DNA from: Cellulosimicrobium composti | Lineage (GTDB): Bacteria; Actinomycetota; Actinomycetes; Actinomycetales; Cellulomonadaceae | DNA: 37,361 bases | Direction: 5' to 3' | NCBI RefSeq assembly: GCF_009711085.1 | Contig: NZ_WMKA01000042.1 | Coordinates: forward strand, 1 to 37,361 | Shown here: in pieces, positions 1 through 7,639 of the stretch | Numbering within the stretch: the first letter of the stretch is position 1 | How the letters are laid out: every line of letters begins with the position of its first letter | Position numbers and translations under genes: made by a program | The notes under the pieces: model-generated | Seen by the model: the letters and a program-made list of their open reading frames with translations, nothing else | Told to the model about the DNA's origin: nothing | Databases searched by the model: none

Positions 1-1
1 A

Positions 2-169
2 CCCACTCACACCGACACCCCTACTGGGAAAGGCTCATTGGCTACCCGCGACGCGGGGATGATGGGTGCGCGGCGCAACGGCGCCCTGCTGCACCTATCG
101 GCGTGCGCCATCGCTGCGGTCATCGTCGTGCTCAACATCACCCTGCTGACCCTGACGATCGTGGGATGA
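2..169 (+). CDS. C-terminal tail of a possible Nramp-family metal transporter (5' end outside the window)
   Basis: A reading frame is open from the window edge to TGA at 167-169. Its last 40 or so residues contain a basic TRDAGMMGARRN segment followed by one hydrophobic helix ending in LTLTIVG. That pattern (short basic loop with MG, then a final helix containing VLN) resembles the last transmembrane helix of Nramp/MntH divalent-metal transporters. The first dozen residues do not look like the preceding helix of that family, so the gene may be frameshifted or truncated at the left edge. Family assignment is by eye from a short tail; another polytopic transporter is possible. Confidence 0.4.
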   Translation, partial: PTHTDTPTGKGSLATRDAGMMGARRNGALLHLSACAIAAVIVVLNITLLTLTIVG

Positions 170-381
170 GCGTCGAGACGACCAGGTGCCCGGATAGGCA
201 TCGCGCGATGCAGCTTCAGCCCACCTCCGGACGTTGCCGCGGATCTCGCGCGAGCCGCGATCGTGCTGCCGCTCTCCCTCGGTGCACACCTGACAGGCGG
301 AAGTGGCGCGGTAGGCCGCGTGCGAGGCCTAGCAACGGCTGGGTGGTGGCAACACCGCGTTCCAGTGGCAGCTCGGCATAA

Positions 382-714
382 CATGCTCTTCCATCTGACG
401 ACCTGGAACGCCTCGGCGAGTAGTCGCTGGGTGCGGTCACCGGTGTCGTGGTCTCCATCCCGGCGACGGTCGTCTTTCTCCTGTGAATCCGACGCCAGCA
501 CTGGCCGCCAGGGCGCAAGGTGTGGTTGGCGATCGATATCGGCCTTGCCATCGCCGCGGCTGCTGTCGGGTTCCTGTTCCTCTGGGCGACAGCCTGCGTG
601 GTGGCGTGCGCCGTCGTGGGTCCATGTGGCTTTCGTCCCGCCACGCACCACCCCCGGTCTGGTCGCGCCATTGGGATCGGGCGATGGTGCTTGTTGCCGA
701 CTAGATCGGCGTGA
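382..714 (+). pseudogene. Membrane-protein frame interrupted by in-frame stops
   Basis: Frame 1 reads DDLERLGE, stop (TAG, 421-423), a hydrophobic stretch GAVTGVVVSIPATVVFLL, stop (TGA, 484-486), RRQHWPPGRKVW, and a second strongly hydrophobic helix up to about residue AVVG, ending at TGA 712-714. The hydrophobic-basic-hydrophobic pattern stays in one frame across both stops. Each stop is one base away from TGG (Trp), as expected for nonsense decay of a small two-helix membrane protein. The tail after the second helix overlaps the end of ccdA on the other strand and looks random. The rest of 170-700 holds no other convincing gene. No family recognised. Confidence 0.35.
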
Positions 715-1429
715 CGAAACCACCGACCCAACCCTGCATCGTCGTCATCAGGACGGTCCACAGTCCGGTGACCATGGCCAGGCCGATGAGGACGAGCACG
801 GCGCCGCCGGCGATGTTGATTGCGCGCAGGTGTTCGCGGAGGAACGTGGTGGAACGCTTCGCCCACCCGAAGCCCCACGCGACCAGGCCAAACGGGACTC
901 CCAGGCCGAAGCAGTACGCGAGAGCGAGTAGCGCCCCGCGTCCGGCCGTACCGGCGTCCACGCTGAGCGCGGAGATGGCCACGAGCGTCGGGCCCAGGCA
1001 CGGGGTCCAGCCGAGACCGAACACCACCCCCAAGACCGGGGCTCCGACGGTCCCTACCCGCGGAGTCCAGGACGGACGCACCACGCGCTGCAACGGCCCG
1101 ACCTGCCCAACGAACACCAAGCCCATGAGGACCACCAGGACCCCGAAGACGCGGATCATGAGGTCCTGGCGCTGCACGAGCCAGGACCCGAGCGCGCCGA
1201 ACAGGGCTCCGTAGGCGACGAACACGACGGTGAACCCGGCAATGAACAGCCCGACCCCGAGCATGAGGCGCCGCCGCGAGACCTCGCGCCCCATCCCGCC
1301 CACGTACCCCAGGTAGCCCGGCACGAGCGGCAGGATGCACGGCGAGGCGAACGAGACCAGCCCGGCGACCATGGCGAGTGGGAGGGCCAGGAGCAGGCCG
1401 CCGGAGAAGACGGTCTCGGTGACACTCAC
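701..1429 (-). CDS. ccdA: Cytochrome c biogenesis membrane thiol transporter CcdA
   Basis: A 242-aa polytopic membrane protein of the CcdA/DsbD-beta family, which passes electrons from cytoplasmic thioredoxin across the membrane to extracytoplasmic thiol proteins. The family signature lies in the first helix (FASPCILPLVPGYL, Cys31). The paired cysteine is in the fourth helix (GWTPCLGPTL, Cys144). About six helices fit the family length. The GTG start overlaps the stop of the dsbA-like gene by 4 nt (GTGA), so the two are probably translationally coupled. It is the last gene of the five-gene minus-strand operon headed by ccsB, where it would recharge the adjacent DsbA-like protein or an unlinked CcsX-like reductase. 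The partner ResB/Ccs1 is not in the window. Confidence 0.93.
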   Translation of the reverse strand: MSVTETVFSGGLLLALPLAMVAGLVSFASPCILPLVPGYLGYVGGMGREVSRRRLMLGVGLFIAGFTVVFVAYGALFGALGSWLVQRQDLMIRVFGVLVVLMGLVFVGQVGPLQRVVRPSWTPRVGTVGAPVLGVVFGLGWTPCLGPTLVAISALSVDAGTAGRGALLALAYCFGLGVPFGLVAWGFGWAKRSTTFLREHLRAINIAGGAVLVLIGLAMVTGLWTVLMTTMQGWVGGFVTPI

Positions 1430-2079
1430 TGGCCGAGCGCGCCCTCGACGGCCCGAATCAGGTCTTCGGGCGTCTGCACGGTCAGCTTCTCGCCGTCGAG
1501 GAAGAACGTGGGGGTGCCTTGCACTCCCAGGCGTACGCCTTCGTCGAAGTCGGACTGGACGCGGGCTGCGACGTCGGGGTCGGCCACGTCGGCGTCATAC
1601 TGCTCAATGTCCAGGCCGATGTCCTGGGCGAAGCCGCGGAACACTTCGGCCTTGGACTCGCGTGCCTCGCCCCACTCGGCCTGCGTGGCGTACATCTGCT
1701 GGTACATCGCCTCGATCTGGTCCTGGCGGGCGGCGGCCTCGACCGCGATCGCGGCGTTGTTCGCGTTGGCGTGCGAGGGGATCGGGAAGTAGCGGATCAC
1801 CAGGGTGAGCTCGTCGGCATTGCGCTCGCGCAGCTGCTCGACGGTCGGGTAGTAGGCGCGGCAGACCTCGCACTCGAAGTCGAGGAACTCGACCAGAACG
1901 GCCTTCTCCTCGGGTGCCTGGTTTAGGACGTGGCTGTTGTCTCGCACGACCTGAGGGTCACCGCTAGGCGCGGCTGCGCCGTCATCGGTCCCCGAGGACA
2001 AGATGAACCAGACCAGGATGGCGACCAGTCCGATCACGCCAACCAGGAGAAGGGACTGCAGGACTCGTCGGGTCGTCAT
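1426..2079 (-). CDS. Membrane-anchored DsbA-family thiol oxidoreductase
   Basis: 217 aa: an N-terminal anchor (about residues 9-28), a short linker, then a thioredoxin-fold DsbA domain. The active site CEVC is at residues 70-73 within EFLDFECEVC, and the cis-proline loop GTPTFF is near residue 190. The helical insertion between them is of DsbA/DsbG type. The domain should face the outside of the membrane and oxidise, reduce or isomerise cysteines. The neighbours CcdA (electron supply) and CcsB suggest cytochrome c or heme-site thiol handling, but the actinobacterial homologues also act in general disulfide formation. The ATG start overlaps the stop of the upstream 98-aa gene (ATGA). Confidence 0.88.
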   Translation of the reverse strand: MTTRRVLQSLLLVGVIGLVAILVWFILSSGTDDGAAAPSGDPQVVRDNSHVLNQAPEEKAVLVEFLDFECEVCRAYYPTVEQLRERNADELTLVIRYFPIPSHANANNAAIAVEAAARQDQIEAMYQQMYATQAEWGEARESKAEVFRGFAQDIGLDIEQYDADVADPDVAARVQSDFDEGVRLGVQGTPTFFLDGEKLTVQTPEDLIRAVEGALGQ

Positions 2080-2372
2080 GGGTTCCTCGGCGGTTGGGTA
2101 GTGGGTTGCGAGACGGCGGCGCCGCTCGGGTCGTCGGGTGCCCCCGGAGCAGGCTCGGCACGGTCGATGCCGTTGCCTTCAGATGAAGTCGCCGTAGCGG
2201 GGTCGGGGTGCCGGGTGCCGTCGGCCGCGGCCTGCTGGCGCTCGAGCTCGGCGAGGGCGTTGCGTTCGTTGCGGTCGGCGTGAATGATCGCGCGCATCGC
2301 GAGCCAGAACAGCAGTCCGACGCCGATGGAGGGCACGACCCCCGCGATGATGGCGGTCCACGGGATGGTCAC
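2076..2372 (-). CDS. Small single-pass membrane protein, unknown function
   Basis: 98 aa starting at GTG. One N-terminal helix (residues 4-27) is followed by a short charged, Glu/Gln/Arg-rich amphipathic stretch and a Pro/Ala/Thr-rich disordered tail. No family recognised. Both ends overlap neighbours by 4 nt (GTGA with the flavoprotein stop, ATGA with the dsbA-like start), which makes it a real gene of the operon rather than spacer. Its size and position recall CcmD-like small helper proteins of cytochrome c maturation operons, but that is only an analogy. Confidence 0.7.
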   Translation of the reverse strand: MTIPWTAIIAGVVPSIGVGLLFWLAMRAIIHADRNERNALAELERQQAAADGTRHPDPATATSSEGNGIDRAEPAPGAPDDPSGAAVSQPTTQPPRNP

Positions 2373-3469
2373 GGGTGGTCCTCTTCCAGGGCGACGGGGT
2401 TGCGGTGATCGGTCGCGGGACGATCGTTGAGGATGCTGCCGACCATGCGGCGTGCGTCATCGCCGACGAAGCCGAGCAGTGCTGAACCGCGGGTGCGCTG
2501 CCACGGCCGCCCGATGACGTGCAGGCCCGCGATCCGGGTGCGGTGGTCGTCGTGGACTAGGGCGCCGTGCGGGTTCAGCGCCCGGGAAACGGCGATCCAG
2601 GAGTCGTCGTGGCGGTACCCGGTCGCCCACACGATCGTGTCCGGCCGGCAGGTCGTGTCATCCGCGAGCACCGCGTCCGGGCCGGTCACCTGCCGCACCC
2701 GCTCGCGAACGCGCACGCCCAGCGCCCACAGGTCGGCGTCGGAGATCCCGATCACGGGGTCGGTCATCCGCAGCCGACGACCGAGAACGCCGCCAGAGGC
2801 GCGCAGGGTGGCGGTGCGCGTCATCCACCACAGCGCGGGCCCGGCAGCGAACGCCTGCCGCACGCTGCGCAGCCTGCCCGCACAGGCGAGGTGGACCTCG
2901 CGGTCGTCGCGGGCGAGCTCGAGCGCGATCTGTGCGCCGGAGTTGCCGCCACCCACGACCAGGACCCGTCTCCCCGGTGTCGCCTGCGGACCGCGGTAGT
3001 CGTGCGAGTGCAGCTGCACGATGTGCTCGGCGGTCCCGTGGGCGAGGTCGGGAACGAACGGCGTGTGGAACGCGCCGGTCGCCACGACCACGCGCCGCGC
3101 CGTGGTCGCCCCGTGCGTCCCCGAGGCGACGAACACCCCGGCGTTGTCGACGCTGAGCTGGTCGACACGCACGCCGTGACGCACGATCAGGTCGTGGTGG
3201 CGCGCATAGTCGGCGAGGTAGGCCGCGACCTCGTCCTTCGTCGGGTAGTAGGCGCCGGGCCACGGGTTGGGGAAGTCGGGCAAGGCCGTGTAGCGGCCCG
3301 GAGTGACCAGCCGCAGCGAGTCCCAGCGCCGGGCCCAGCTGGCTCCGGGGCGTTCGCCCGCGTCGAGCACGACGTAGTCCACGCCGGCGCGGGCGAGCAG
3401 GGCCGCGGTGACGAGCCCCGCCTGGCCACCTCCGACGACCAGGACGTCGTGCCGTGTCGCGCCGTTCAT
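2369..3469 (-). CDS. CzcO-like FAD/NAD(P)H-dependent oxidoreductase
   Basis: 366 aa with two Rossmann dinucleotide sites: GGGQAG at residues 13-18 (FAD) and VVGGGNSG at 171-178 (NAD(P)H). A late ATGYR motif is typical of flavin monooxygenase and CzcO-like proteins. The PGRYTALPDFP region and a YPTKDEV segment are shared with the related flavoproteins at 13656 and 26598. Substrate unknown. Family members are annotated as putative flavoprotein monooxygenases in metal and thiol contexts. It sits between ccsB and the small membrane protein, with an ATGA overlap to ccsB. A cytoplasmic flavoprotein inside a cytochrome c/thiol operon is unusual and might supply reducing power, but this is not shown. 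Confidence 0.85.
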   Translation of the reverse strand: MNGATRHDVLVVGGGQAGLVTAALLARAGVDYVVLDAGERPGASWARRWDSLRLVTPGRYTALPDFPNPWPGAYYPTKDEVAAYLADYARHHDLIVRHGVRVDQLSVDNAGVFVASGTHGATTARRVVVATGAFHTPFVPDLAHGTAEHIVQLHSHDYRGPQATPGRRVLVVGGGNSGAQIALELARDDREVHLACAGRLRSVRQAFAAGPALWWMTRTATLRASGGVLGRRLRMTDPVIGISDADLWALGVRVRERVRQVTGPDAVLADDTTCRPDTIVWATGYRHDDSWIAVSRALNPHGALVHDDHRTRIAGLHVIGRPWQRTRGSALLGFVGDDARRMVGSILNDRPATDHRNPVALEEDHP

Positions 3470-4383
3470 CCGGCGGTCAGCCCGGAGTAGGAGTGCTTGC
3501 CGTTGATGAGCAGGTTCACCACCGTGAAGTTGAACAGCACGCAGCTATATCCGACCAGGACGAGGTAGGCGGCGCGGCGACCTGTCCAGCCGCGTGTGGT
3601 GCGCGCGTGCAGGTAGGCGGCGTAGACGATCCAGATGATGAACGTCCACACCTCCTTCGGGTCCCATCCCCAGTAGCGACCCCACGCGCTCTCGGCCCAG
3701 ATCGCCCCACCGATCAGCGTGAAGGTCCAGGCGACGAACCCCACCGCGTTGAGCCGGAAAGACGTCGACTCGAGCGCGGCCGGCTCCGGCATCACGTCCA
3801 GCCACCGCCACCAGCGCCGCCCCAGCACGACCCCGCCCTCGTCGCGGTGGTCACGCAGCAGCTGCAGCGCGGACAGGATCGCGCTGACGGTGAAGATCCC
3901 GGTTGCGCCGATCGCGACGCCGACGTGGATCACGAGCCAGTACGACTGCAGCGCGGGGAACAAGCCCGTGGCCGGGGTGTAGAACGCGTTCAGCGCCAGG
4001 ACCAGGAACAGCGCAGCGACGCCGGTGACGAACGTGCCGGCGAACCGCAGGTCCCGGCGTGCATTCAGCACGAGGAACGCGAGCAGGGCCGCGCACGTAC
4101 CCACCAGGGTGAACTCGTACATGTTCGCCCACGGGGTGCGCCCTGCCGCCATGCCACGCAGCACGATCGCAACGACGAGCAGCCCCGTGGCGAGCCAGGT
4201 GGTGGCCATCGCGATCCCGGCCGCGCGACGCGGCATGGTGACCGCCGTCGCCGCTGGGTTCACGCGCTGGCCGCCGCGCGGGTCGGCACGTTGAGCGAGG
4301 TCGACCGCGAACGCGATCAAGGCGATGACCAGGGCGGTGGCGCTGGACCACACGAGCAGCACGCTCAAAGCAGAGATCTCCAT
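3466..4383 (-). CDS. ccsB: System II cytochrome c heme handling protein CcsB/CcsA (ResC-like)
   Basis: 305 aa from the ATG at 4383, chosen because a GGAGGAG ribosome site lies about 8 nt upstream; an in-frame ATG at 4434 lacks one. About eight membrane helices are visible. The WWD heme-binding signature is at residues 233-246 (AWGRYWGWDPKEVW), with candidate heme-ligand histidines at 153 and 259. The protein exports and presents heme for covalent attachment to apocytochrome c, normally in complex with ResB/Ccs1. No resB is in this window, so the partner must be elsewhere or lost. It heads the tightly overlapped operon ccsB-flavoprotein-small protein-dsbA-ccdA. The 200 nt upstream (4384-4586) holds no gene. 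Confidence 0.93.
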   Translation of the reverse strand: MEISALSVLLVWSSATALVIALIAFAVDLAQRADPRGGQRVNPAATAVTMPRRAAGIAMATTWLATGLLVVAIVLRGMAAGRTPWANMYEFTLVGTCAALLAFLVLNARRDLRFAGTFVTGVAALFLVLALNAFYTPATGLFPALQSYWLVIHVGVAIGATGIFTVSAILSALQLLRDHRDEGGVVLGRRWWRWLDVMPEPAALESTSFRLNAVGFVAWTFTLIGGAIWAESAWGRYWGWDPKEVWTFIIWIVYAAYLHARTTRGWTGRRAAYLVLVGYSCVLFNFTVVNLLINGKHSYSGLTAG

Positions 4384-4586
4384 CGTCGGGTCTCCTCCGA
4401 AGACGGCCCATGCCGCGCCAAGAATGCGCAGCAAGGGTGCACAGGAACAAGGGTGCGCTCAACTCGTGTCGAACATCCGGGGGCGAAGCGTCGACGAGGG
4501 CCCAGCGTGGTGGTGCGGGGGGAGGTGAGCGAGGCGGTCAGCGACCGCAGGCCAGGCGGTGCTGGCGCGTCGTGGCGGCCGGACGA

Positions 4587-4985
4587 CTACGTCCGGCTGA
4601 CCCCCCAGACCCATGGATCGGCGACAACGGGTCTCCGTGCGGCTCGCAAGACACCCACGAGGGTACGAAGACCGGGCAGGCGTCTCGTGGAGCGGTGCAG
4701 CATCGCGCCCCGGGCTGCGATGACGACACCGGCGATCAGCAGCGCGCACAGGCACAGCAAAGTCAGCACCTCACCGTGCGGCACCTCGCTGCCACCGAGC
4801 TGCGCAGCAGCCTCTTCGGCGGACGGGTCCTGGGTGACGTGCTCGGCAGCCACCACACCGGCGGCGGCCGGCGCGGTCGAGTCGACGGTGGTGAGGGCGA
4901 ACAGTCCGGTCAACGCGAGCAGCGCGAAGACGAGCACGAGCCGCGTTGCGGCCGCGCCCACGCGAGGTCGAGTCGAGGTGCCCAT
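4587..4985 (-). CDS. DUF6153-like small membrane protein
   Basis: 132 aa from the ATG at 4985. Helix 1 spans about residues 12-31, a 40-residue outward loop follows, helix 2 (TLLCLCALLIAGVVIAARG) comes next, then a basic tail ending GVSRT. The same architecture and a GISRT ending are seen in the copper-block protein at 35386-35823, which supports a common family, probably DUF6153. Function unknown; members are seen near copper and oxidase genes. It is divergent from ctaG with about 100 nt between the starts. No strong ribosome site is visible. Confidence 0.6.
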   Translation of the reverse strand: MGTSTRPRVGAAATRLVLVFALLALTGLFALTTVDSTAPAAAGVVAAEHVTQDPSAEEAAAQLGGSEVPHGEVLTLLCLCALLIAGVVIAARGAMLHRSTRRLPGLRTLVGVLRAARRPVVADPWVWGVSRT

Positions 4986-5089
4986 GACGAGGGTGATGAT
5001 AGAGGTACGACCTGAACCCGAGCCGAGGGCGCTCCCGGCCAGGTCTGCTAGCGTCCGGACCCGTCCCGGCGGCAGGAACGGAGGTGCAG

Positions 5090-6064
5090 GTGCGCATGGG
5101 CCCTCTGCTCCCAACGCAGTTCGACGGCCCCGTGTGGCTGCCGACCGAGCCCCCGTCATGGGAGACGTTCCTCGCCCCGACGCTGCAGCCCATCCCGGTC
5201 ATCCCCGTGCTCGGGCTCCTCGCCGCCGCGGCGTACCTGGCCGGCGCGATCCGCGTCTGGGCCAGCGGGCGGCGCTGGTCGCCGTGGGCGACGCTGTCCT
5301 TCCTCACCGGGTGCGCCGTCCTGGTCGTGGTGATGGGCGCCGGCGTGGAGGGCTACGGCCTGGAGATGTACTCGGTGTTCATGTTCCAGCAGCTCACCCT
5401 CATGATGGCCGTCCCGCCGCTGCTGGTCCTGGGCCGCCCCGGCACGCTGCTTCTGCGCGCCACCCCTCATACCCGGATGGGGCGGCCCGTGCTCATCGCC
5501 GCCCGGTGGGGCCTGCGATCAGGGGCCGGTCAGGTCGTGCTGCACCCAGCCCTGATGATCCCGCTGTTCCTGCTGTGCTTCTACGCCCTGTACCTCAGCC
5601 CGCTCGCCGGCAACCTCCTGGGCACATGGACCGGACACCTCTCCCTCGAGCTGCTGTTCCTGCTGGCGGGGATCCTGTTCACCATCCCCGTGCTTTCCCG
5701 CGACCCGCTACCCCGACCCCAGGGACACCTCGGGCGGGCGGCGGACATGTTCATCGAGATGCCCACCCACGCGTTCTTCGGCGTCATCGTCATGATGGCT
5801 AGCGCCCCCCTGGTCTCCGCATTCACCCACCCACCCGCGACCTGGGGAGTGGACGTGCTCGCCGACCAGGGCGTCGCCGGGGCGCTGGCCTGGTCCTATG
5901 GCGAGCTGCCCTCGCTGATCATGCTGCTGATCATCTTCGTGCGCTGGAACAAGGACGAGACCCGCCGCACCCGGGCGGCCGACCGTCGCATCGACCAGTA
6001 CGGCGACCCCGAGCTCGACGCCTACAACGACTACCTGCGCCGACTCGGCGACGGCAATACTTGA
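5090..6064 (+). CDS. ctaG: Cytochrome c oxidase assembly factor, CtaG (caa3) family
   Basis: About 324 aa, polytopic (around seven helices). Family features are the MYSVFMFQQLTLMM helix, HLSLELLFLLAG, the PTHAFFGV motif and the GELPSLI segment followed by a charged C-terminus ending YNDYLRRLGDG. CtaG-type proteins help insert copper into cytochrome oxidase. The start is uncertain: GTG 5090 sits 6 nt after GGAG (5080-5083), and ATG 5096 or GTG 5084 are alternatives. Divergent from the DUF6153-like gene. A second, decayed copy of the family lies at 8677-9096. Confidence 0.88.
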   Translation: MRMGPLLPTQFDGPVWLPTEPPSWETFLAPTLQPIPVIPVLGLLAAAAYLAGAIRVWASGRRWSPWATLSFLTGCAVLVVVMGAGVEGYGLEMYSVFMFQQLTLMMAVPPLLVLGRPGTLLLRATPHTRMGRPVLIAARWGLRSGAGQVVLHPALMIPLFLLCFYALYLSPLAGNLLGTWTGHLSLELLFLLAGILFTIPVLSRDPLPRPQGHLGRAADMFIEMPTHAFFGVIVMMASAPLVSAFTHPPATWGVDVLADQGVAGALAWSYGELPSLIMLLIIFVRWNKDETRRTRAADRRIDQYGDPELDAYNDYLRRLGDGNT

Positions 6065-6091
6065 ACCCCGCCCCGACCTTGCCGCGGCTAC

Positions 6092-7033
6092 TCAGGCGTG
6101 CCGGGTATCAGCGGGCTCGTGCTCGCGCAGGCGCTCGGTCTCGAGCTGGAACGTCGAGTGCTCCAGCGAGACCGGGAAGTGCTCTGCGACGCATTCGCGG
6201 ATGTCATGCAGGATCGTCGGGGCGTGCCCGTCGGTGAAGCACTCGTCGTCGACGACCACGTGCGCGGAGATCGTCGGCAGCCCCGTCGCCACGGTCGAGG
6301 CGTGCAGATCGTGGACGTCACGCACGTGCGCCAGACCGAGGATGTGCGCCCGGACCTGGTCCAGGTCCAGACCCTTCGGCGTGAACTCCATCAGCACGCT
6401 CGTCGTCTCTCGCAGGATCGTCACCGCGCGCGGCACGATCAGCGCCGCGATGAACAGGCCCGCGATCGCGTCCGCCCGCTGGAACCCCGTGGTCGTAATT
6501 ACGATCGCCGCCACGATCACGCCCAGCGAGCCGAGCGCGTCGTTGAGGACCTCCAAGAACGCGGCCCGCATGTTGAAGTTCGCGCCCCGGCTGGAGGACA
6601 GGATCACGATCCCCGTGATGTTCGCGACCAGGCCCACGATGCCGAACACCAGCAGCTCGGACGACTGCACCTCGGGCGGCTCCACCAGGCGCCGCACCCC
6701 CTCGACCGCTGCGTACACCCCGACCACAATCAACAACGTCGCCTGCGCGAGCGCGGCGATCACCTCGATCCGCCGGAATCCCCACGTGCGGTGCTTGTTC
6801 GCCGGCCTGAGCATCAACGTGGCGGCGATCAACGCGACCAGCAAACCCGTGGCGTCCGTCAACGCGTGCGCCGTGTCGGTCAACAGCGCCAGGCTTCCCG
6901 TGACCCACGACCCGATCGCCTGCGCCACCACGACCGTCGACGTCAGCCCGAACACGATCGCGAGCCGGCGACGAAGGTCCGGAGCCGCCCCACCGGTCGC
7001 ATCGGCCGGACCGTGACTGTGCCCCGCGCCCAT
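6092..7033 (-). CDS. Cation diffusion facilitator (Zn/Cd/Co efflux, CzcD-like)
   Basis: 313 aa from the ATG at 7033, which shares one base with the stop of the upstream sensor gene (TGATG), so the two are coupled. A His-containing N-terminus (GAGHSHG), six helices and a cytoplasmic C-terminal dimerisation domain (VRDVHDLHAS...) are present. The transmembrane metal site shows HALTD in helix 2. The helix 5 site reads EVLND, with Glu where many Zn/Cd members have His, which could shift metal preference. The protein exports divalent metal by proton antiport. Control by the adjacent CmtR-like sensor suggests Cd, Pb or Zn as the inducing metal. Confidence 0.92.
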   Translation of the reverse strand: MGAGHSHGPADATGGAAPDLRRRLAIVFGLTSTVVVAQAIGSWVTGSLALLTDTAHALTDATGLLVALIAATLMLRPANKHRTWGFRRIEVIAALAQATLLIVVGVYAAVEGVRRLVEPPEVQSSELLVFGIVGLVANITGIVILSSSRGANFNMRAAFLEVLNDALGSLGVIVAAIVITTTGFQRADAIAGLFIAALIVPRAVTILRETTSVLMEFTPKGLDLDQVRAHILGLAHVRDVHDLHASTVATGLPTISAHVVVDDECFTDGHAPTILHDIRECVAEHFPVSLEHSTFQLETERLREHEPADTRHA

Positions 7034-7425
7034 CAGGCCCCCTCCCCCGACGTCTCCGGATGCACCAGGTGAGTGCACAGCCGCACCTTCTCACCCGTCG
7101 CGCCCAGCAACCGCTCGGCACCCACCAACAGGCCCGCCAACAGCTCGGGCTCGGACAAAGAGAACCACGACGACCGTCCCTCTACGCGCACCGTGACCAG
7201 CCCGCACTCACGCAGGCACCCCAGGTGCCCACTCACCGTCGACTGCGCCAACCCCATGTGCTCCACCAGATCCCGCACCCGGTGCTCACCGATCGCCAGG
7301 TGCTGCACGATCGCCAACCGCGTCGGCTCGGACAGCGCATGGAACAGCTCCGCGTACACCGCCGTGGCCACGACATCGATCTGCCGATCCACCGGTCGCG
7401 GCACAACCCCAGGCATCATCGTCAT
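7033..7425 (-). CDS. ArsR/SmtB metal sensor, CmtR-like (Cd/Pb)
   Basis: 130 aa with the winged-helix ArsR fold; the recognition helix is AQSTVSGHLGCL. Cys70 and Cys74 (GCLRECGLV) are spaced exactly as the two recognition-helix cysteines of Mycobacterium CmtR. A C-terminal Cys117 (RLCTHLVH) matches CmtR's third ligand. It is therefore predicted to bind Cd(II)/Pb(II) with three thiolates and release DNA. It is coupled to the CDF exporter it should control. The start at 7425 lies 7 nt after a good -10 box, so the mRNA is predicted leaderless; downstream ATGs at 7419 and 7416 also exist. Confidence 0.88.
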   Translation of the reverse strand: MTMMPGVVPRPVDRQIDVVATAVYAELFHALSEPTRLAIVQHLAIGEHRVRDLVEHMGLAQSTVSGHLGCLRECGLVTVRVEGRSSWFSLSEPELLAGLLVGAERLLGATGEKVRLCTHLVHPETSGEGA

Positions 7426-7428
7426 ATG

Positions 7429-7459
7429 GCGATAATATCGCTGAGCGGCGATGGGTCAA
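7429..7459 (-). promoter_or_regulatory. Leaderless promoter and operator of the CmtR-like/CDF operon
   Basis: On the minus strand, TTGACC (7459-7454), a 16-nt spacer, TATTAT (7437-7432), then 6 nt to the ATG at 7425. The perfect palindrome GCGATAATATCGC (7429-7441) covers the -10 box. This is the expected layout for autorepression by the sensor encoded immediately downstream. Confidence 0.7.
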
Positions 7460-7555
7460 TCTCGGCCGGTGTGACGCGCGCGAAACCATGGTCTTCGAGT
7501 CGGGTCGAAGACTGCCGCACCACGCCACCAGTCGTTCGCGGCGCACTACTTTTGC

Positions 7556-7585
7556 TTGACGGCCGTCAAAAGGTGCCAGTACGGT
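7556..7585 (+). promoter_or_regulatory. Promoter with perfect 14-bp palindrome before the ferric-reductase-like gene
   Basis: TTGACGGCCGTCAA (7556-7569) is a perfect palindrome whose left arm can serve as the -35 box (TTGACG). TACGGT at 7580-7585 follows after 18 nt as a TAnnnT -10 box. A dimeric repressor bound here would block the promoter of the gene starting at 7640; the regulator is not obvious. Confidence 0.45.
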
Positions 7586-7639
7586 CGAGGCCGGTCGACG
7601 GTGACGGCGTGGTCATCGTCCTGGACAGAGGTGTGGTCG

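Noticed and set aside
7-1340. Long minus-strand frames across the left end
   Set aside because: Low-complexity Arg/Pro/Ser/His composition, partly overlapping ccdA out of frame; no family features.
3454-5802. Very long plus-strand frame opposite ccsB and across the DUF6153/ctaG region
   Set aside because: Arg/Gly/Pro/Asp-rich composition with no domain; it is the antisense of clear genes and a by-product of high GC.
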